A DNA stretch of 64,000 nucleotides from Cordilura impudica (Eukaryota; Arthropoda; Insecta; Diptera; Scathophagidae), in the NCBI GenBank assembly GCA_963682025.1, contig OY821519.1, positions 9,799,668 to 9,863,667 of the forward strand. The letters run 5' to 3'. The position numbers were made by a program, and so were the translations under genes. Below are positions 1 to 12,125 of this stretch, piece by piece. How positions within the stretch are numbered: position 1 is the first letter of the stretch; each line of letters opens with the position of its first letter. Below the pieces are notes generated by a model. The model was given only the letters and a program-made list of their open reading frames with translations, did no database searches and was not told the DNA's origin.

Positions 1-1770
1 AAGTCAAATATGGAGAGTGTACTAGATAGAGTAAAAAGTCAAATAAAGAAAAAAAAAAAAATAACACAAAAACAAATAATAATTTAAAAAGGGTTTTTCT
101 TCGTTGTTTGTTGCTGTTGACGTTTTCAGCAATTGTTATTGACTTAAGGCGCGAATGTTTGGACGAGATGAGTTGAATTGAATTCAAACGAAACGAATGG
201 CGGCAATATAGAGGAATTGGAAGGAGTTTTCAATAAGAATATTTCTTGTTATAATTTGCGGTAGCAGGTTTATGTTTTTTTTTTTTAAATCTCATGTTGT
301 TGTTGATTTGTTTACATGCTTGATTTACGGAGGTTTTTGAAATAATGAACTTTGAAAATTATAGAACTGAAGGGGTTGTTGTTAAACAAGCAAATGAAAC
401 GTTGTTTGCGATTGGTTAAGGTTAAAGATTAAAATTAATGAAATTGAATGAATATTTACTTAATAGTTTATGCAGCTAAGAAGACCCAGGACATGCGGTT
501 ACAATTTAAGTTAATTTTTGATTTTTTTTTAATCTAAACATTTGTTATCCTAATTTTATTGTTTGCTTTCATTTTATTTTTTTTCTTTTTCAGATTCTAA
601 GACTTCAAAAGCCTTTTAGCAGATCTGTTTGACTAGCGGTAAGTTTAAAACGATTTTTACTTTTCTATATAAATATTTATTTCATTTTTGAAAATAAAAA
701 GAAAATAAAAAAACGCAATTTACAATGAATCTCGTTTATGGCACAAAAAATATAAAAAAAGCAAAAATGTCACCATCAATTTCCTTATGAACAGGTGAAA
801 AAAAAAATATATAGAAATGAAACATAGTTAAAGTTAGTAACAATTGCCATTCATACGATTTTCCCCTATGTACTGGTATACGGTTTTAGTGTTACACTCT
901 TAAATTTTTTTTTACAAATAAATAGATATGAAGTCAACAAATTTTTGGGCAGAAGAAATTAAGCGAAGTTATTTTGTTTACACTATTATTACGTTTAATT
1001 TTAAGATAAAATATTTTTGATAACAAAAAGGAATTGTAATAAAAAAATGATTGTTTGGAGAAAATTTTTATATATTTTATATATTTATTTATTTTTTTTT
1101 TTGGAAAGAAAATTATTAAAATTAATTTCTTAAGTTTTCTTAATTAAAGGAAAAAAGAAAAATTAAAAAAAAACATTATTTTTAAACAATATGAAAAAAA
1201 ATAATTTTTACCCAAAATTTTGCTAAGTGTATTCTATTACTATTTGGAATAACAATACATTATTTGCATGTGTAAAACCATAAATAAAATCATAAAACGG
1301 TAGATTTTCTTACATAAAATAAAGGTACAAAGTAAAAAGAATCGCACAGGATGCCACATTCAACTAAAGCCTTATCTAATGGTTCTCGCTTCACAAGAAC
1401 ACTTTGTTTCATTTGAATGTTTTTTTTTTATCTTTATGTTTCGGTTTAGCTGAAGGTTATGTTTTTCATGTAACAAATAATACTTTTATGTATATCAGAA
1501 AATTAAGAAAAAAAACAAAGAAAATAACACAAAATTGGAATCAAATTCAATTAAAGTTTTTGTTTCATATAACCATACCGAATGAATGACGATTATCAAA
1601 TTCGCAATCAAAGTTATTTGAATTTATTTCTTAAATAATAAAATCAATAAAAATTTTTGTTAAAAAAATTTGTCAAAATGATCCAGTATTCTTTTGGATT
1701 GAAATACTTTCATTTCACTTATTTAAAAACCACCACCATCAGGACAACATTGTATCACAGAGAAGATTCA
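1..1770. other. AT-rich non-coding DNA, intron- or intergenic-like
   Basis: No credible coding region. The stretch is dominated by A and T runs. Bases 100-250 are less AT-rich and could belong to a transcribed leader, but no frame is open. One splice-flanked segment (594-638) is listed separately. No repeat shared with the rest of the window was recognised here. Confidence 0.6.
594..638 (+). other. candidate non-coding internal exon (45 nt)
   Basis: A pyrimidine-rich tract ending in CAG (about 575-593) is followed 45 bases later by a strong donor, GCG|GTAAGT, at 639. All three frames of the 45 nt contain a stop, so it would be a 5' UTR or other non-coding exon rather than a coding microexon. 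Both splice signals fit fly consensus, but such pairs also occur by chance in AT-rich DNA. This is the only hint of host transcription in the window; RNA data would settle it. Confidence 0.25.
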
Positions 1771-2080
1771 ATGTGGCAAAGTTGGAAAACCCGAAAATCG
1801 CCAACCTGTTCACTAATGAATAGGTAGAATACGCCGAGAAGCTTCTAGGCCGACATGCTATCAACATCTACTGCTCAATGTCAATCCATTTTTTAAGCCT
1901 AGTTCCGCGAAGCCGATGACTTGTCTGCAGATTCTAAAATTTTGCAGAGATACACCAGAGCCTCTGGTGGTAATCAGTGGAACGGAGATCACCATTATAC
2001 TTCATCATTATAGACTTTGAGAAGGCCTTTGACACACTCAATCATAAGGCTATACGGAACTCGCTGATCAAATCTAATCT
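1770..2080 (+). pseudogene. RTE-like LINE reverse transcriptase, 5' piece of a split copy
   Basis: Around 2003-2062 the reading FIDFEKAFDTLNHKAIRNSL is the RT core block carrying the first catalytic aspartate. Upstream sequence back to about 1770 is too decayed to assign with confidence. The protein breaks off near 2080 and its continuation appears at 4255 in the same orientation. The intervening 2.1 kb is a different LINE, so this is one older element split by a younger insertion. Roughly 30 residues between the two halves are missing. Assignment to RTE rests on the second half; a related clade is possible. Confidence 0.6.
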
Positions 2081-2112
2081 AATCAAATCCCTGTTTAATA
2101 AATCAAATCCTG

Positions 2113-4130
2113 GACAATAATATTGACGCTGCAGCGATAATGGTGGAAAAAATAATTGTGGTTGGTATGAGATTATTTATTCCATCAAAGTATATTTCGG
2201 CTAAACCTAATCAAAAATCTTGGTTTAACCAGACTTGCAAAGATGCAATCAGATACACAGAGGAAGCATTCAGACTTTGGCGCGAAAATTAAAATTCCGC
2301 CACTGAACTGCTACGCAAACAGGCGAGAAACGAATGTGCTAAAGTACTAAGGCGTGAAAAGTTTCTTAACGATCAGCGTCTTCGTGCTAAAGTTCTTTCT
2401 GCTCCTCGGGGCAGCAAGAGCTTTTGGTCATTTGTTAAAAGAGTAAAGAATAATGCTAGTTCTGCAATCCCAACTCTTATAAGGAATGAACAAATATATT
2501 CACTGACCCGGTTGATAAGGCTAACCTTTTAGCTGAACTTTTTGCAAAAAATTCATTTTTACCGGATAGCGATCACCACTGCCCGAACTCGAAAGAGTAT
2601 CTTGTACTATGCCTAAAATATTCTTCCGAGCACGTGCAGTTAAAAAGGTTCTTTCGGATCTCAACATTAATATGTCTCCGCGACCGGATGGTATACCAGC
2701 ACTGGTGCTGAAACTGTGCTCTTCGACGCTAGCCAGTCCATTGGCCAACCTTTTCAGCCTTTCGTACCGTGCGGTAGTATTTCCCTCTTGCTGGAAGGTA
2801 GTTAATGTCCAACCAATCTCTAAAAAGGGTGCGGCTAATAACCCAGAAAATTACCGTCGAATTGCAATCTGCTCTGCACTCTCAAAGGTGATGGAGAGCA
2901 TGATTAATTTCCATCTTGTGAACTACCTAGAGGCCAACTCACTTATTAATGATCGTCAGTATGGCTTCCGTAGAAATCGTTCCACGGGAGACCTGTTAGC
3001 TCTACTTTCTGAGCACTGGAGTCGATCCATTCGCAATTTTTGGCGAAAGAAAATTGGTTGCTCTAGATATTTCCAAGGCATTCGATCGTGTGTGGCACGG
3101 TGCATTGATATCAAAACTTATTGCATTTGGAGTCAGTAATGACTTCTCTCGATTTATATCGAGTTTTCTCAGAGACCTAACAATACGTGTTGTTATTGAT
3201 GGGGTCTCATCCAATGAGTTTCAGCTTAATTCAGGGATACCGTTCATTCTCCTTCTCTTTTCCTTATCTTTCTGAACGACCTTCTTGGTCAAACTTTTAA
3301 CTCAATATACTCTTTCGCAGATGACAGCAGCATTTGTCGTTCATTTTCCTTTAATTGTAGGTCAAGCCTCTTGGTGGTTGGGGGCAAAAGGCGGGCAATG
3401 AATGACACACTCAATCAAGACCTGTTAACAATCTCCGAGTGGAGTAAAGCGAACAGGGTTGATTTTAATGCGCTGAAGACTCAATGTTGTATGTTGACCC
3501 ATAGTACCATGGATTCAACAATGTCATCTGTAAATATGGGTGGTATATGTATTGAGGAGTCGGATATTCTTGATGTTCTAGGCATGAGAATTCAATGTGA
3601 TGTTCGGTGGAACGAGCATGTTTTTCAAGTGTCGAAAGAAGCATTCAAGTATCTTGGTTCTCTAAAACGGTGCAAAAATTATTTCACTTCCTCTGACCTC
3701 CTTAAAATCTATACCACTTACATCCGACCGAAAATGGAATACAACTCCCATATATGGGCAGGAGCTTCAAAGTCTATTTTGGAGCTACTGCACCGTGTGC
3801 AAAGGAGGGCGTTGATGCTCATCAATGACAGTAGGGTATCCAATTCTATTGACTCATTGGAACATCGTCGGAATGTGGGTTGTGTATCACTGTTCTATAG
3901 ATACTACCATGGGAATTGTTCTTCTGAGATTAGCGAACTTATTCCAAGTGCCCGAGTTTCGGTTTGCTCTACCCGCTTCTCTAGTAGATCACATCCGTTT
4001 GTAGTTTATTGTCCAGTTGACCGCAAAACGCATTACAGAGAGAATTCGTTTATCATCGAATTAGCCGTATGTGAAATAAACTCCCCGCAGAGGTCTTTCC
4101 TGACAGTTATAATCTAATAAAATTAAGTCA
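2113..4130 (+). pseudogene. CR1/Jockey-type LINE reverse transcriptase, frameshifted and 5'-truncated
   Basis: Four consecutive stretches in different frames give one non-LTR polymerase. Bases 2113-2600 encode the linker before the RT (motif KSWFNQTCKDAIRYTEEAF). 2609-3050 encode the fingers (RPDGIPALVLK, NYRRIAICSALSKVME, NDRQYGFRRNRST). 3054-3275 encode the palm block LDISKAFDRVWH. About 3308-3333 encode FADDSS, the metal-binding box. 3371-4117 encode the thumb and C-terminus (YIRPKMEYNSHIWAGAS). The endonuclease is absent, there are at least three frameshifts and an in-frame stop near 2290, so it is dead. The 3' end is probably near 4248, where TAATAAATAAAG resembles a LINE tail. It lies inside an RTE-like copy. 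Confidence 0.85.
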
Positions 4131-4254
4131 AATATCCACAAACACTACTCCCTCTTTCCTCCTTCCCATAACTTATTTTCCTGAGATCAACACAATGCAC
4201 TGATCTGTAGGGGGCATCCTCTGAGTGTTGGTTAATAAATAAAGAATGCCACTT

Positions 4255-4900
4255 GCCGTGTGTTACATGAAAAACAACTGAGCAAGAGGATCACGGTGAA
4301 AACTGGATTTAGACAAGGTTGTGTCTTATCGCCTCTACTGTTTAACTGCGTCCTCGATGTTGTGATGCACAAGGCAACAAGCCATCATAAGAGAGGTATT
4401 ATGTGGGGCTTACAAGGACGGCTGGAGTAACTAGATTATGCCGATGACATATGTTTACTTAGCCACTCATTTTCAGAGATACAATCGAAAATTTCCACCA
4501 TCAGTGGCATCGCCAAATTGGTTGGGCTGAAGATAAATATACCCAAAACCAAGATATTGAATATGTTAGGTCCTTCTGCTACCTGTGTAGCACAATTGAC
4601 ACAACTGGTGGCTCAGCAGCAGTAATATCCAGTCGAATAAATAAGGCGCGGAGTGCATTTTCGCAGTTAAACCTGGTTTGGAAATCTTCTAATATTTCGA
4701 AACAAACCACAATCAAATTATTTAACTCCAACATAAAATCCACTCTGTTATATGGATGTGACATACAATGCCTTCAGGTATTTCTCAAAAAATGCGTCCC
4801 CAAAAGCTTACGCATTTTCTGGTCTGTAACAATATCCAACAACCAACTCTGGATGGAGGCAAACCAGCAGCCTATTACATCGAGTTAATCATTTAAAAGT
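4255..4900 (+). pseudogene. RTE-like LINE reverse transcriptase, 3' piece of the split copy
   Basis: Translation gives LSKRITVKTGFRQGCVLSP (GxRQG block), then DYADDICLLSHSFSEIQS (the YxDD catalytic box), then the C-terminal region with SSRINKARSAFSQLNLVW and LFNSNIKSTLLYGCD, which is characteristic of RTE-type elements. Stops and frame changes (for example just before DYADD) show decay. It continues the 1770-2080 piece. The end is blurred near 4900, just before a mini-me element. Confidence 0.75.
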
Positions 4901-5000
4901 AACAATAATTGATGCAGTTCTACCTTAACTGAGATTTCCATGTTTTGATAAAGTGTGAACGAAATATAAGATTTAAAAAAATGCATCTAATTTCACTTTT

Positions 5001-5340
5001 TATATCCTCAACACCTCAGTGGTAGAGGGTATATATAGGTTAGTCATTCCATTTGTAACGCGTTGAAAAACTAATTTCCGACCTCATAAATTATATATAT
5101 TCTCGATCCTTATCACAGCTCGAGTAGATATAGCGTTTGTCCGTCTGTCCGTCCGTCCGTCTGTCTCTTGAAATCACGCTTATTCACAAAAAAAAAAAAC
5201 ATTTTGCTGGGTAAGGTTACAACAATATCATTTGCCATAACTCCCTGCAAGCTGGTGTTGAAAAAGGTCTAAATCGGGCATCATTGTGCTTAGATACGAG
5301 CAAAAATATGTAGATACCTCTAAAAAAACATAAAAGCCAG
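5001..5340 (-). mobile_element. mini-me/DINE-1-like element, family A copy 1
   Basis: Begins with a terminal hairpin (ATATCCTC ... GAGGGTATAT, about 5002-5034), then a TA-rich tract (5090-5101), a conserved core resembling TCTCGATCCTTATCAC ... CTCGAG, then a GTCY microsatellite (5139-5166). This order, (TA)n - core - (GTCY)n, defines mini-me elements, and the terminal layout matches DINE-1/INE-1 of Drosophila. Other family A copies are at 11690, 13005, 50340, 54886 and 63545. The far boundary is uncertain. Non-autonomous, no coding capacity. Confidence 0.75.
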
Positions 5341-5544
5341 TGTGTTTGTTGTAATATTTTAGTGGTTGAACATAATTATTGTACAACAACATTCACAGTT
5401 CAAAAAAGCCACAAAGAAATGATGCAATCATACCAACAAATACAACTACCATGAGCTATGTTAGTATTTTCACATATTTTTTTATCGTTATCACGTTATA
5501 TTTTAAAAAAATCGCCAATATGAAAGAAAAAATTAAAACGAAAA

Positions 5545-5862
5545 ACCGAAATGAAAAATGAAACATGAAAAATGGAGAATGGAAAATGAGAAATTGAGAA
5601 TGGAAAATGAAAAACGGTAAATGAAAAATGGAAAATGAAAAATGGAAAATAAAAAATGGGAAATGAAAAATGAAATATGGATAATTGAAAATGAAAAATG
5701 GAGATGGAAAATGAAAACTGGAAAATGAAAAACGGAAAATGGAAAATGAAAAACGGAAAATGAAAAATGAAAAACGGAAAATGAAAAATGGGAAATGGAA
5801 AATAGAAAATGAAAAATGTAGAATGGAAAATGAAAAATGAAAAATGAAAAATGAAAAATGAA

Positions 5863-5894
<32 letters not shown>

Positions 5895-6530
5895 GGAAAA
5901 TGAAAAATGGGAAATGAAAAATGGAAAATAGAAAATGAAAAATGGAGAATGGAAAATGAAAATAGGAAAATGGAAAATGAAAAATGGATAATAGAAAATG
6001 GAGAATGAAAAATGAAAAATGGAAAATGAAAAATCGAAAATGAAAATGGATAATAGAAAATGAAGAATGGAGAATGGAAAATGAAAAATGAAAGACGGAA
6101 AATGGAAAATGAAAAATGGATAATAGAAAATGGAGAATGAAAAATGAAAAATGGAAAATGAAAAATCGAAAATGAAAATGGATAATAGAAAATGAAGAAT
6201 GGAGAATGGAAAATGAAAAATGGAAAATGAAAAATTCAAAATGGAAAATAGAAAATGTAGAATGGAAGATGAGAAATTGAGAATGGAAAATGAGAACCGG
6301 AAAATGGAAATTGAAAAATGGATAATAAAAAATGAAAAATGGAGAATGGAAATGAAAAATTTAAAATGAATAATGAAAACTGAAAAATGGAAAATGAAAA
6401 ATGGAAAACGAAAAATGGAAAATGGAAAATGGAAAATAAAAATGAAAAACTGAAAAAGAAAAATGGAAAATGAAAAATGGAAAATAGAAAATGAAAAATG
6501 GATAATAGAAAATGAAGAATGGAAAATGAA

Positions 6531-6563
<33 letters not shown>

Positions 6564-6852
6564 GAAAATGAAAAATGGAGAATGGAAAATGAAAAATGGA
6601 GAATGGAAATGAAAAACGGAAAATGAAAAATGGATAATAGAAAATGGAATATGGAAAATGAAAAATGGAAACTGAAAAATCGAAAATAGAAAAATGAAAA
6701 ATGGAGAATGGAAAATGAAAAATCAAAAATGAAAAATGGAAAACGAAAAATGGGAAATGAAAATGAAAAATAAAAAATGGAGAATGGAAAATGAGAAATT
6801 GAGAATGGAAAATGAAAAGCGGAAAATGAAAAATCGATAATAGAAAATGGAG

Positions 6853-6883
<31 letters not shown>

Positions 6884-6900
6884 GAAAAATGGAAAGTGAA

Positions 6901-6931
<31 letters not shown>

Positions 6932-7319
6932 CGAAAAATGGGAAATGGAAAATAGAAAATGAAAATTGGAGAATGGAAAATGAGAAATTGAGAATGGAAA
7001 TGAAAAACGGAAAATGGAAAATGAGAAATGAAAAATGGAAAGCGAAAAATGGAAAATGAAAAATGGGAGATGAAAAATGGGAAATGAAAAATGAAAAATG
7101 GAAAATAGAAAATGAAAAATGGAGAATGGAAAATGAGAAATAGAGAATGGAAAATGAAAAACGGAAAATGAAAAATGGATAATAGAAAATGAAAAATGGA
7201 GAATGGAAAATGAAAAATGGAAAATAAAAATGAAAAAGGAAAAATGGAAAATGAGAAATTGAAAATGAAAAATGGGAAATGAAAAATTAAAAATGGAAAA
7301 TAGAAAATTAAAAATGGGG

Positions 7320-7350
<31 letters not shown>

Positions 7351-7590
7351 GGAAAATGAAAAATGGATAATAGAAAATGAAAAATGGAGAATGGAAAATG
7401 AAAAATGGAAAATGATAAATGGAGAATCGAAAATGAAAAAGGAAAAATGGAAAATGAAAACTGGAAAATAAAAAATTTAAAATGAAAAATTAAAACTGAA
7501 AATTGAAAAATGGAGAATGGAAAATGAAAAATAAAAAATGGAAAAAGATACGTCGAAAATGAAAAATGGAAAAAAATGAAAATTGGTATT
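5545..7590. repeat. 2 kb degenerate heptamer array (GAAAAAT/GGAAAAT type)
   Basis: About 290 units of seven bases, mostly GAAAAAT, GGAAAAT, GAGAAAT and TAGAAAA. Higher-order 14- and 21-base patterns are visible (for example GGAAAATGAAAAAT). The antisense strand has long open frames rich in Phe, Ser, Ile and His, which are a by-product of a 7-base unit and not genes. The array is one purine-rich strand throughout. The same heptamer logic recurs at 28.8, 44.5, 47.96 and 50.5 kb, but this array lacks the GATGTGTAAACATC flank seen there and is more diverged. Confidence 0.95.
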
Positions 7591-7803
7591 CGAAATATAA
7601 ATTTCAGTACCGACAACAGTTTTAAAGTGGTAGACTTACCCAATATTGGTTGTAATATTGAGTTTAAGATGCAGCTGGAGGGTATCAAAGAAGCGGCCCA
7701 GCCGAAATTAACACTCTCGCTTGTTTATTTATAATTCTGAAACAACTATTTACTCATTAATGAAATTTAAAAGAAGTGTAGTGCAGACAATCACCAACAA
7801 CAT
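7591..7803 (+). other. right flank of the heptamer array, shared repeat fragment
   Basis: The motif at about 7675-7715 (GGAGGGTATCAAAG, then AGCCGAAATTAACACTCTCG) recurs in diverged form at 44345-44394 just before another heptamer element. It may be the 3' end of a dispersed element. No coding capacity. Confidence 0.4.
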
Positions 7804-7963
7804 ATGTGACCTTCTCCGAGAAAAGGGACCTAGAGTGTGAAAAAACGGATTGTGTCAAAAACGGTGGATTCTGGTACCTAAAAGGGTGTAGAAACTTTAA
7901 ATGCGTTTTTTCTCAAAACTTAATTTTCACACACTAGGTCCCTTTTCTCGGAGAAAGTTACAT
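7804..7963 (+). mobile_element. palindromic MITE, copy 1 (about 160 bp)
   Basis: Inverted ends of about 34 bp start ATGTGACCTTCTCCGAGAAA and mirror at the right end. The centre carries CAAAAACGGTGGATTCTGG. Related copies are at 17013-17154 and 58317-58481 (the latter two have the centre in the opposite orientation). No coding capacity, so it depends on an outside transposase; superfamily undetermined. Confidence 0.85.
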
Positions 7964-7974
7964 ATATCAAATAA

Positions 7975-8370
7975 TCTAACCCATAAAAAGAAAGTTTTTA
8001 TTAAAACTCTTTCTTTCCTTATGCATATGAATTTTGAATCTGTCCGTGACTGTGCGTGACTTTGCGTGGCTATTTTAAAAGTAATCTTTTGACACAACAA
8101 GTCTATGGATCAAGTTTCAGATTGATTGAATGATGGGAAATGGCGTTTAAATCACTCCGCGACTGTGTGTGACTATACGTGACTGTGTGTGACTGTCTTA
8201 AATTAATCTTTCGCCACAAGAAATGGGCTTTAAATCACTCCGTAACTGTGCGTGAATTAACAACAAGACTATGGGCCAAGTTTCAGTTCAATTGGATGAG
8301 GGGGAATGGGGTTGCCCCATGTCAGACAGATAGACAGAGAGTATGAGTTAAAAAAAAGAGTTTAAAATAA
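7975..8370 (-). repeat. dispersed repeat family D, copy 1
   Basis: Contains internal direct repeats of about 100-120 bp with GTGACTGTGCGTGACT-like blocks and CCAAGTTTCAG...TTGGATGAG blocks. It ends in CAGACAGATAGACAGAGAG and a run like AAAAAAGAGTTT. The reverse complement of this unit makes up 37565-38045. Probably a non-autonomous, Helitron-like or MITE-type element; no coding capacity. Confidence 0.6.
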
Positions 8371-10998
8371 AGCGGATGAAGCGCAATTTTTTATGAATTT
8401 TGAGATCCAAAAATTTTTAAATATTACCTTAAAATTTTATCAAATTCAAAGAGGAAGAGTTATGCTTTCTTCAATGATTTTAAATAGAAGTTGCCAAATG
8501 TATTTGACATAACATAAACAAAAAACTGTTAATTTATTCAGAAACTTTGATTTTTTTTTTTAAATAGAAATCTCCCATTCGGTTTGTTTAACAAGTTATT
8601 TAATACTTTACTGGTTTGTTTTCTTCGAAAAAACACAATTGCTTCAGGGTAAGAAAGAAAATATTAAACCCTTTTTTGCATATGTAAAATGTAACTGAAA
8701 ATTATAATATCTAGAAAATGCTTGGGAAAGTCTATAATGCTACAACATGTACTTAAAGCTGCGGCAAGTCTAAATAAGGAGTTATCGAAAAAAAAAAATG
8801 AAATAAACAAAAACCGGATATAAAATAATATTGAAAAAGAAAGAAAAACAAAACACGTAATAAATTAGATTTTCTTTAGAAAAATAAACCCTTTCCTTTC
8901 AGTTTTCTTTGGGTGCGCATGTGCACTGTACGGTAAGGCGGTACGCTAATTTTTATTGTTACATTCGTATAAGGCAGTAATGAATTACTTTTATACTGAA
9001 TTGTAAGAATTAAAAAAAAAAACAAACGAAATATAAGATTTGCAAAATAAGATTATGCATAAATTAAATTTTTGCACCCTTTACATCCTGTATAGGTGTT
9101 CCTCAGCGAAAAACGAAAACAAAAACTCACCCAAAGCAACTAATAGTGATTGTAAGTGTTAAAGGTGAAGCTATTTTATGCATAAATTAACGATCAATAA
9201 GATCGTTAATGGAAATTTTCCTTTTTTCAAAAGGTTGCTACAGAATTAGAAGAAAATTTGCATATCACCCTATTAATCAAAGAGCACAATAAATGCATTT
9301 AAGCCGTAGAGGCAAAATTGGCACATTTGCAAAAAATTAAATAGAAAAGTAGGAAAATTCGTCTTCTTTGTAAAGATCTTTTAATAATACGAGTACATTT
9401 ATGTTCAAAAAGAAAAACACGTGCAGAGGGATACTTTTTAGCTTTAACCCTAAAATGAAAAATTCTATACTGAAAAGGGATTACAATTGCTGTTACATTT
9501 GCTGTGTTGCTGACATCTTGAAGACATGTTGAATACAAACAATGCAACCAAAAAAATATTGTATTATTGAACCTAAACGACCTTTTCTTGTTGTTTTTTT
9601 TTTCTATCTGAAGTTATATCCCGACAACATTGTTTGGGTGAGCGTTACTGTATGTGTGTGTGTGTGAGTTTGTGTCTAGGATGATCTACTCTGATTTCAA
9701 ATTTTAAAAAATTTGCATGAGAATGAAGAAAATGACACACACATATGGGATCTTCTTCGTTAGATGATCATTCTCTGAAGTTAAAAAAAAAACTGAAAAC
9801 TGAAAACTGAACCCTTTTCTTAAAGAAGGGGTTGGTTTTTGTTATGTTTGTCTAGGATAATCGAATTTTGCACACACACACACACACACACACTCACAGG
9901 CCAAGGAAGTTTCGTAAACATTTTCTGAATGCGAAATGCGTTTTTTAAAAGATGAGTATTCAAATAAGGGAAGGTGTTTGTCTTTTTTTTATTCAGTTTG
10001 CTTTTCGTTTTTCGTTCATTCATTGTTCAGATCATCTTGTGATCTTTTGGTAGTGCAAGAAAAGGGGTTGATTACATAATTTGCCTAAGATAGTGATAGC
10101 GAGTGAGTGACCTTTTTTGCATACGCATTTAAATAAATTTTCTCAAGCTTCAGCATTAAAGGGGTTATTGCTTAAAAGATGTAAATTTTTGTTCCCATGA
10201 AAATTTAAAAAAAAAAAAACATCATCTTCGTTTTCAATTTGGGTTCACCTTTTCCACTCTAAAGACATTAGATAAACAGAAGATGCAATCAAGGATAATA
10301 AATTACCAACAACAACAACAACAGCAACATTAAGGATTGATAAATTTTTGCATGCAAAAAATTCAAATTTTAACCCCGTCAATTGGAATTTCTCTTTTAA
10401 GCTTAACTTGTGTTTATTTGAAGGATATTGCCGAATGCAAAAACTGATCTAAAAGGATGTTGTCTTTGTATTTTTATGATCATCAAAATAAATGATGATG
10501 CGCTCAATTGTCTTTTGGTTGAAAGTAACGTTTTTTCCGCTTTCTTGAATATCGATTAGATAATTTTTTTCTTTGGGCAACTGAAGCAATCGTGAGAATT
10601 TTTTTTTTGGCATTGCGGATTTTTGCAAATAATAATGGAAATTATATGATGATGAGGTAGAACAGATTTTTTTATTGAATACCAAATGGGATTATGTTGA
10701 CGGTTACGAAAGTTTAACGTATTTTAATAAATAAAAGAATTTTGTAAATATTACGGTCTGTATTGCTGTAGACATGTCTTCAGTTGCTGATATCCATTGG
10801 CGTTAGCATTATATAATATCACTGGTTTATGAACTCGATAAAAAAGAATACTATCACATACTATCAGGCACCTTAGTCGTCATATGACTACATATATATT
10901 CATGATCGTTAGGAGAAGTGGAGTCTATCAACCGATTGTTAGCATGATCACGGGTATATTGTTTTAAATATGATCGAAATGTTTATTGATTTTTAAGT
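8371..10998. other. intron-like AT-rich DNA without genes
   Basis: No convincing reading frame. Holds short CAA/CAG runs near 10307-10330, a TG-rich stretch near 9650-9672 and a (CA)n microsatellite (separate entry). Repeats shared with the rest of the window were not seen, so this is probably unique host DNA. Confidence 0.5.
9871..9893. repeat. (CA)n microsatellite
   Basis: About eleven CA dinucleotides in a row. Ordinary simple repeat in intron-like DNA. Confidence 0.95.
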
Positions 10999-10999
10999 A

Positions 11000-11490
11000 C
11001 TAGCAGAGCCCAGCCCTCGATATTCGAGTGCAAATTCTAGTAAATTTAATTTTTTCATTTAATAAATAATTTTACAAGGAATGCTCATAAATTTTACCTA
11101 ATCGCAACTCAACACTTTTAAAATAAATTTCATTAAATTTCATTACAAATATTTGTTAAACACACAGAAGATATATAAATGGGTTTGTTAATAAATAATT
11201 TCAAAGAAGCCTAAGGTTATGCTAATAAATTTTAGCCGATTCATAATTCAACACAGGGCTTTTGATATTTATAAAAAACACAAACACAGTATGTGTTTTA
11301 TATATGTTTTAGTAGCAACTTTAAATGAGCATTACTCCTAAAAAAATATTCCACACGGTTCAAATCTGTAAATTTGGTTGACAGCTAAACGGAAATACCT
11401 TTCAAATGAGGTGTGATTTGTCAAAATCGGTTAGCTACTACAATTTTTATATCGGTCAGAAGATATCTCCTTGCCTATTAGTATTATAGT
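11000..11490 (-). mobile_element. Helitron-like family C, copy 1
   Basis: Read on the minus strand, it ends in the hairpin CTCGAATATCGAG, the spacer GGCTGGGCTCTG and the terminal CTAG at 11003-11000, followed by T. The 5' end is degenerate (ACTATAATACTAATAGGC). Longer than the standard copies because of extra internal sequence. No coding capacity. Confidence 0.75.
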
Positions 11491-11689
11491 CATGGTATTG
11501 AAAATTATCAGAATCGGCACAAGTTTAAAAAAAAAATAATAATAATACACACGATATAGTAAACTTTCGTAAATTGCATAAATAATTTTTCTACTTGAAA
11601 AAAGATTTTCAACCAAAAAATTTTGTGGTCAAAATGGTTTGTGATCTAAAGATATACAATAAAAAATATTTGTGGCGAAAACGAATTGT

Positions 11690-11905
11690 AATATACTCTG
11701 CTCACCAAAGTGCAGTTTGTCATTTCATTTGTAATGCATCAAAAAATTATTGCGAATCCAGAAAATATCCAATATATTCTCGATCCTTATAACAACTCGA
11801 GTCGACATAGCGATGGCTGTCTGTTTGTCTATTTAAATCATGCTCATTCACAAAATGAACCATTTAGTTTCAGGCCTCAGCCAGGGAATGACGTACGAAA
11901 ATGTA
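11690..11905 (-). mobile_element. mini-me/DINE-1-like family A, copy 2 (degenerate)
   Basis: Carries the core TATTCTCGATCCTTATAAC...CTCGAG followed by a decayed GTCY tract (GGCTGTCTGTTTGTCT, about 11814-11829). The terminal hairpin is barely recognisable. Same orientation as the 5001 copy. Confidence 0.6.
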
Positions 11906-12125
11906 AAGGTACATTTAAAATTTTATATAAAATACTAAAATAGTGTAAAACGTTTATACGCAACAGAACATGTGCGTGTTAGATACATATGTATGTATCA
12001 GCGATGCATACACACACAGTTTGGTTTGCTTGTTGTTTTTTTTTTAGCGAACGTGAATGAATGTCTATCGACGAAAGCTCTTTTACTCTCTTTAAACACA
12101 CAAAGCTATAATTGTGTGGGTATAC

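Noticed and set aside
5545..7590. CRISPR-like array
   Set aside because: Seven-base units without spacers in a eukaryotic setting; simple tandem DNA.
5496..7688. Long antisense open frames rich in Phe, Ser, Ile and His (FHFPFSIFHF repeats)
   Set aside because: They follow from a 7-base A-rich repeat that has no stop on that strand; no start context, domain or conservation signal.
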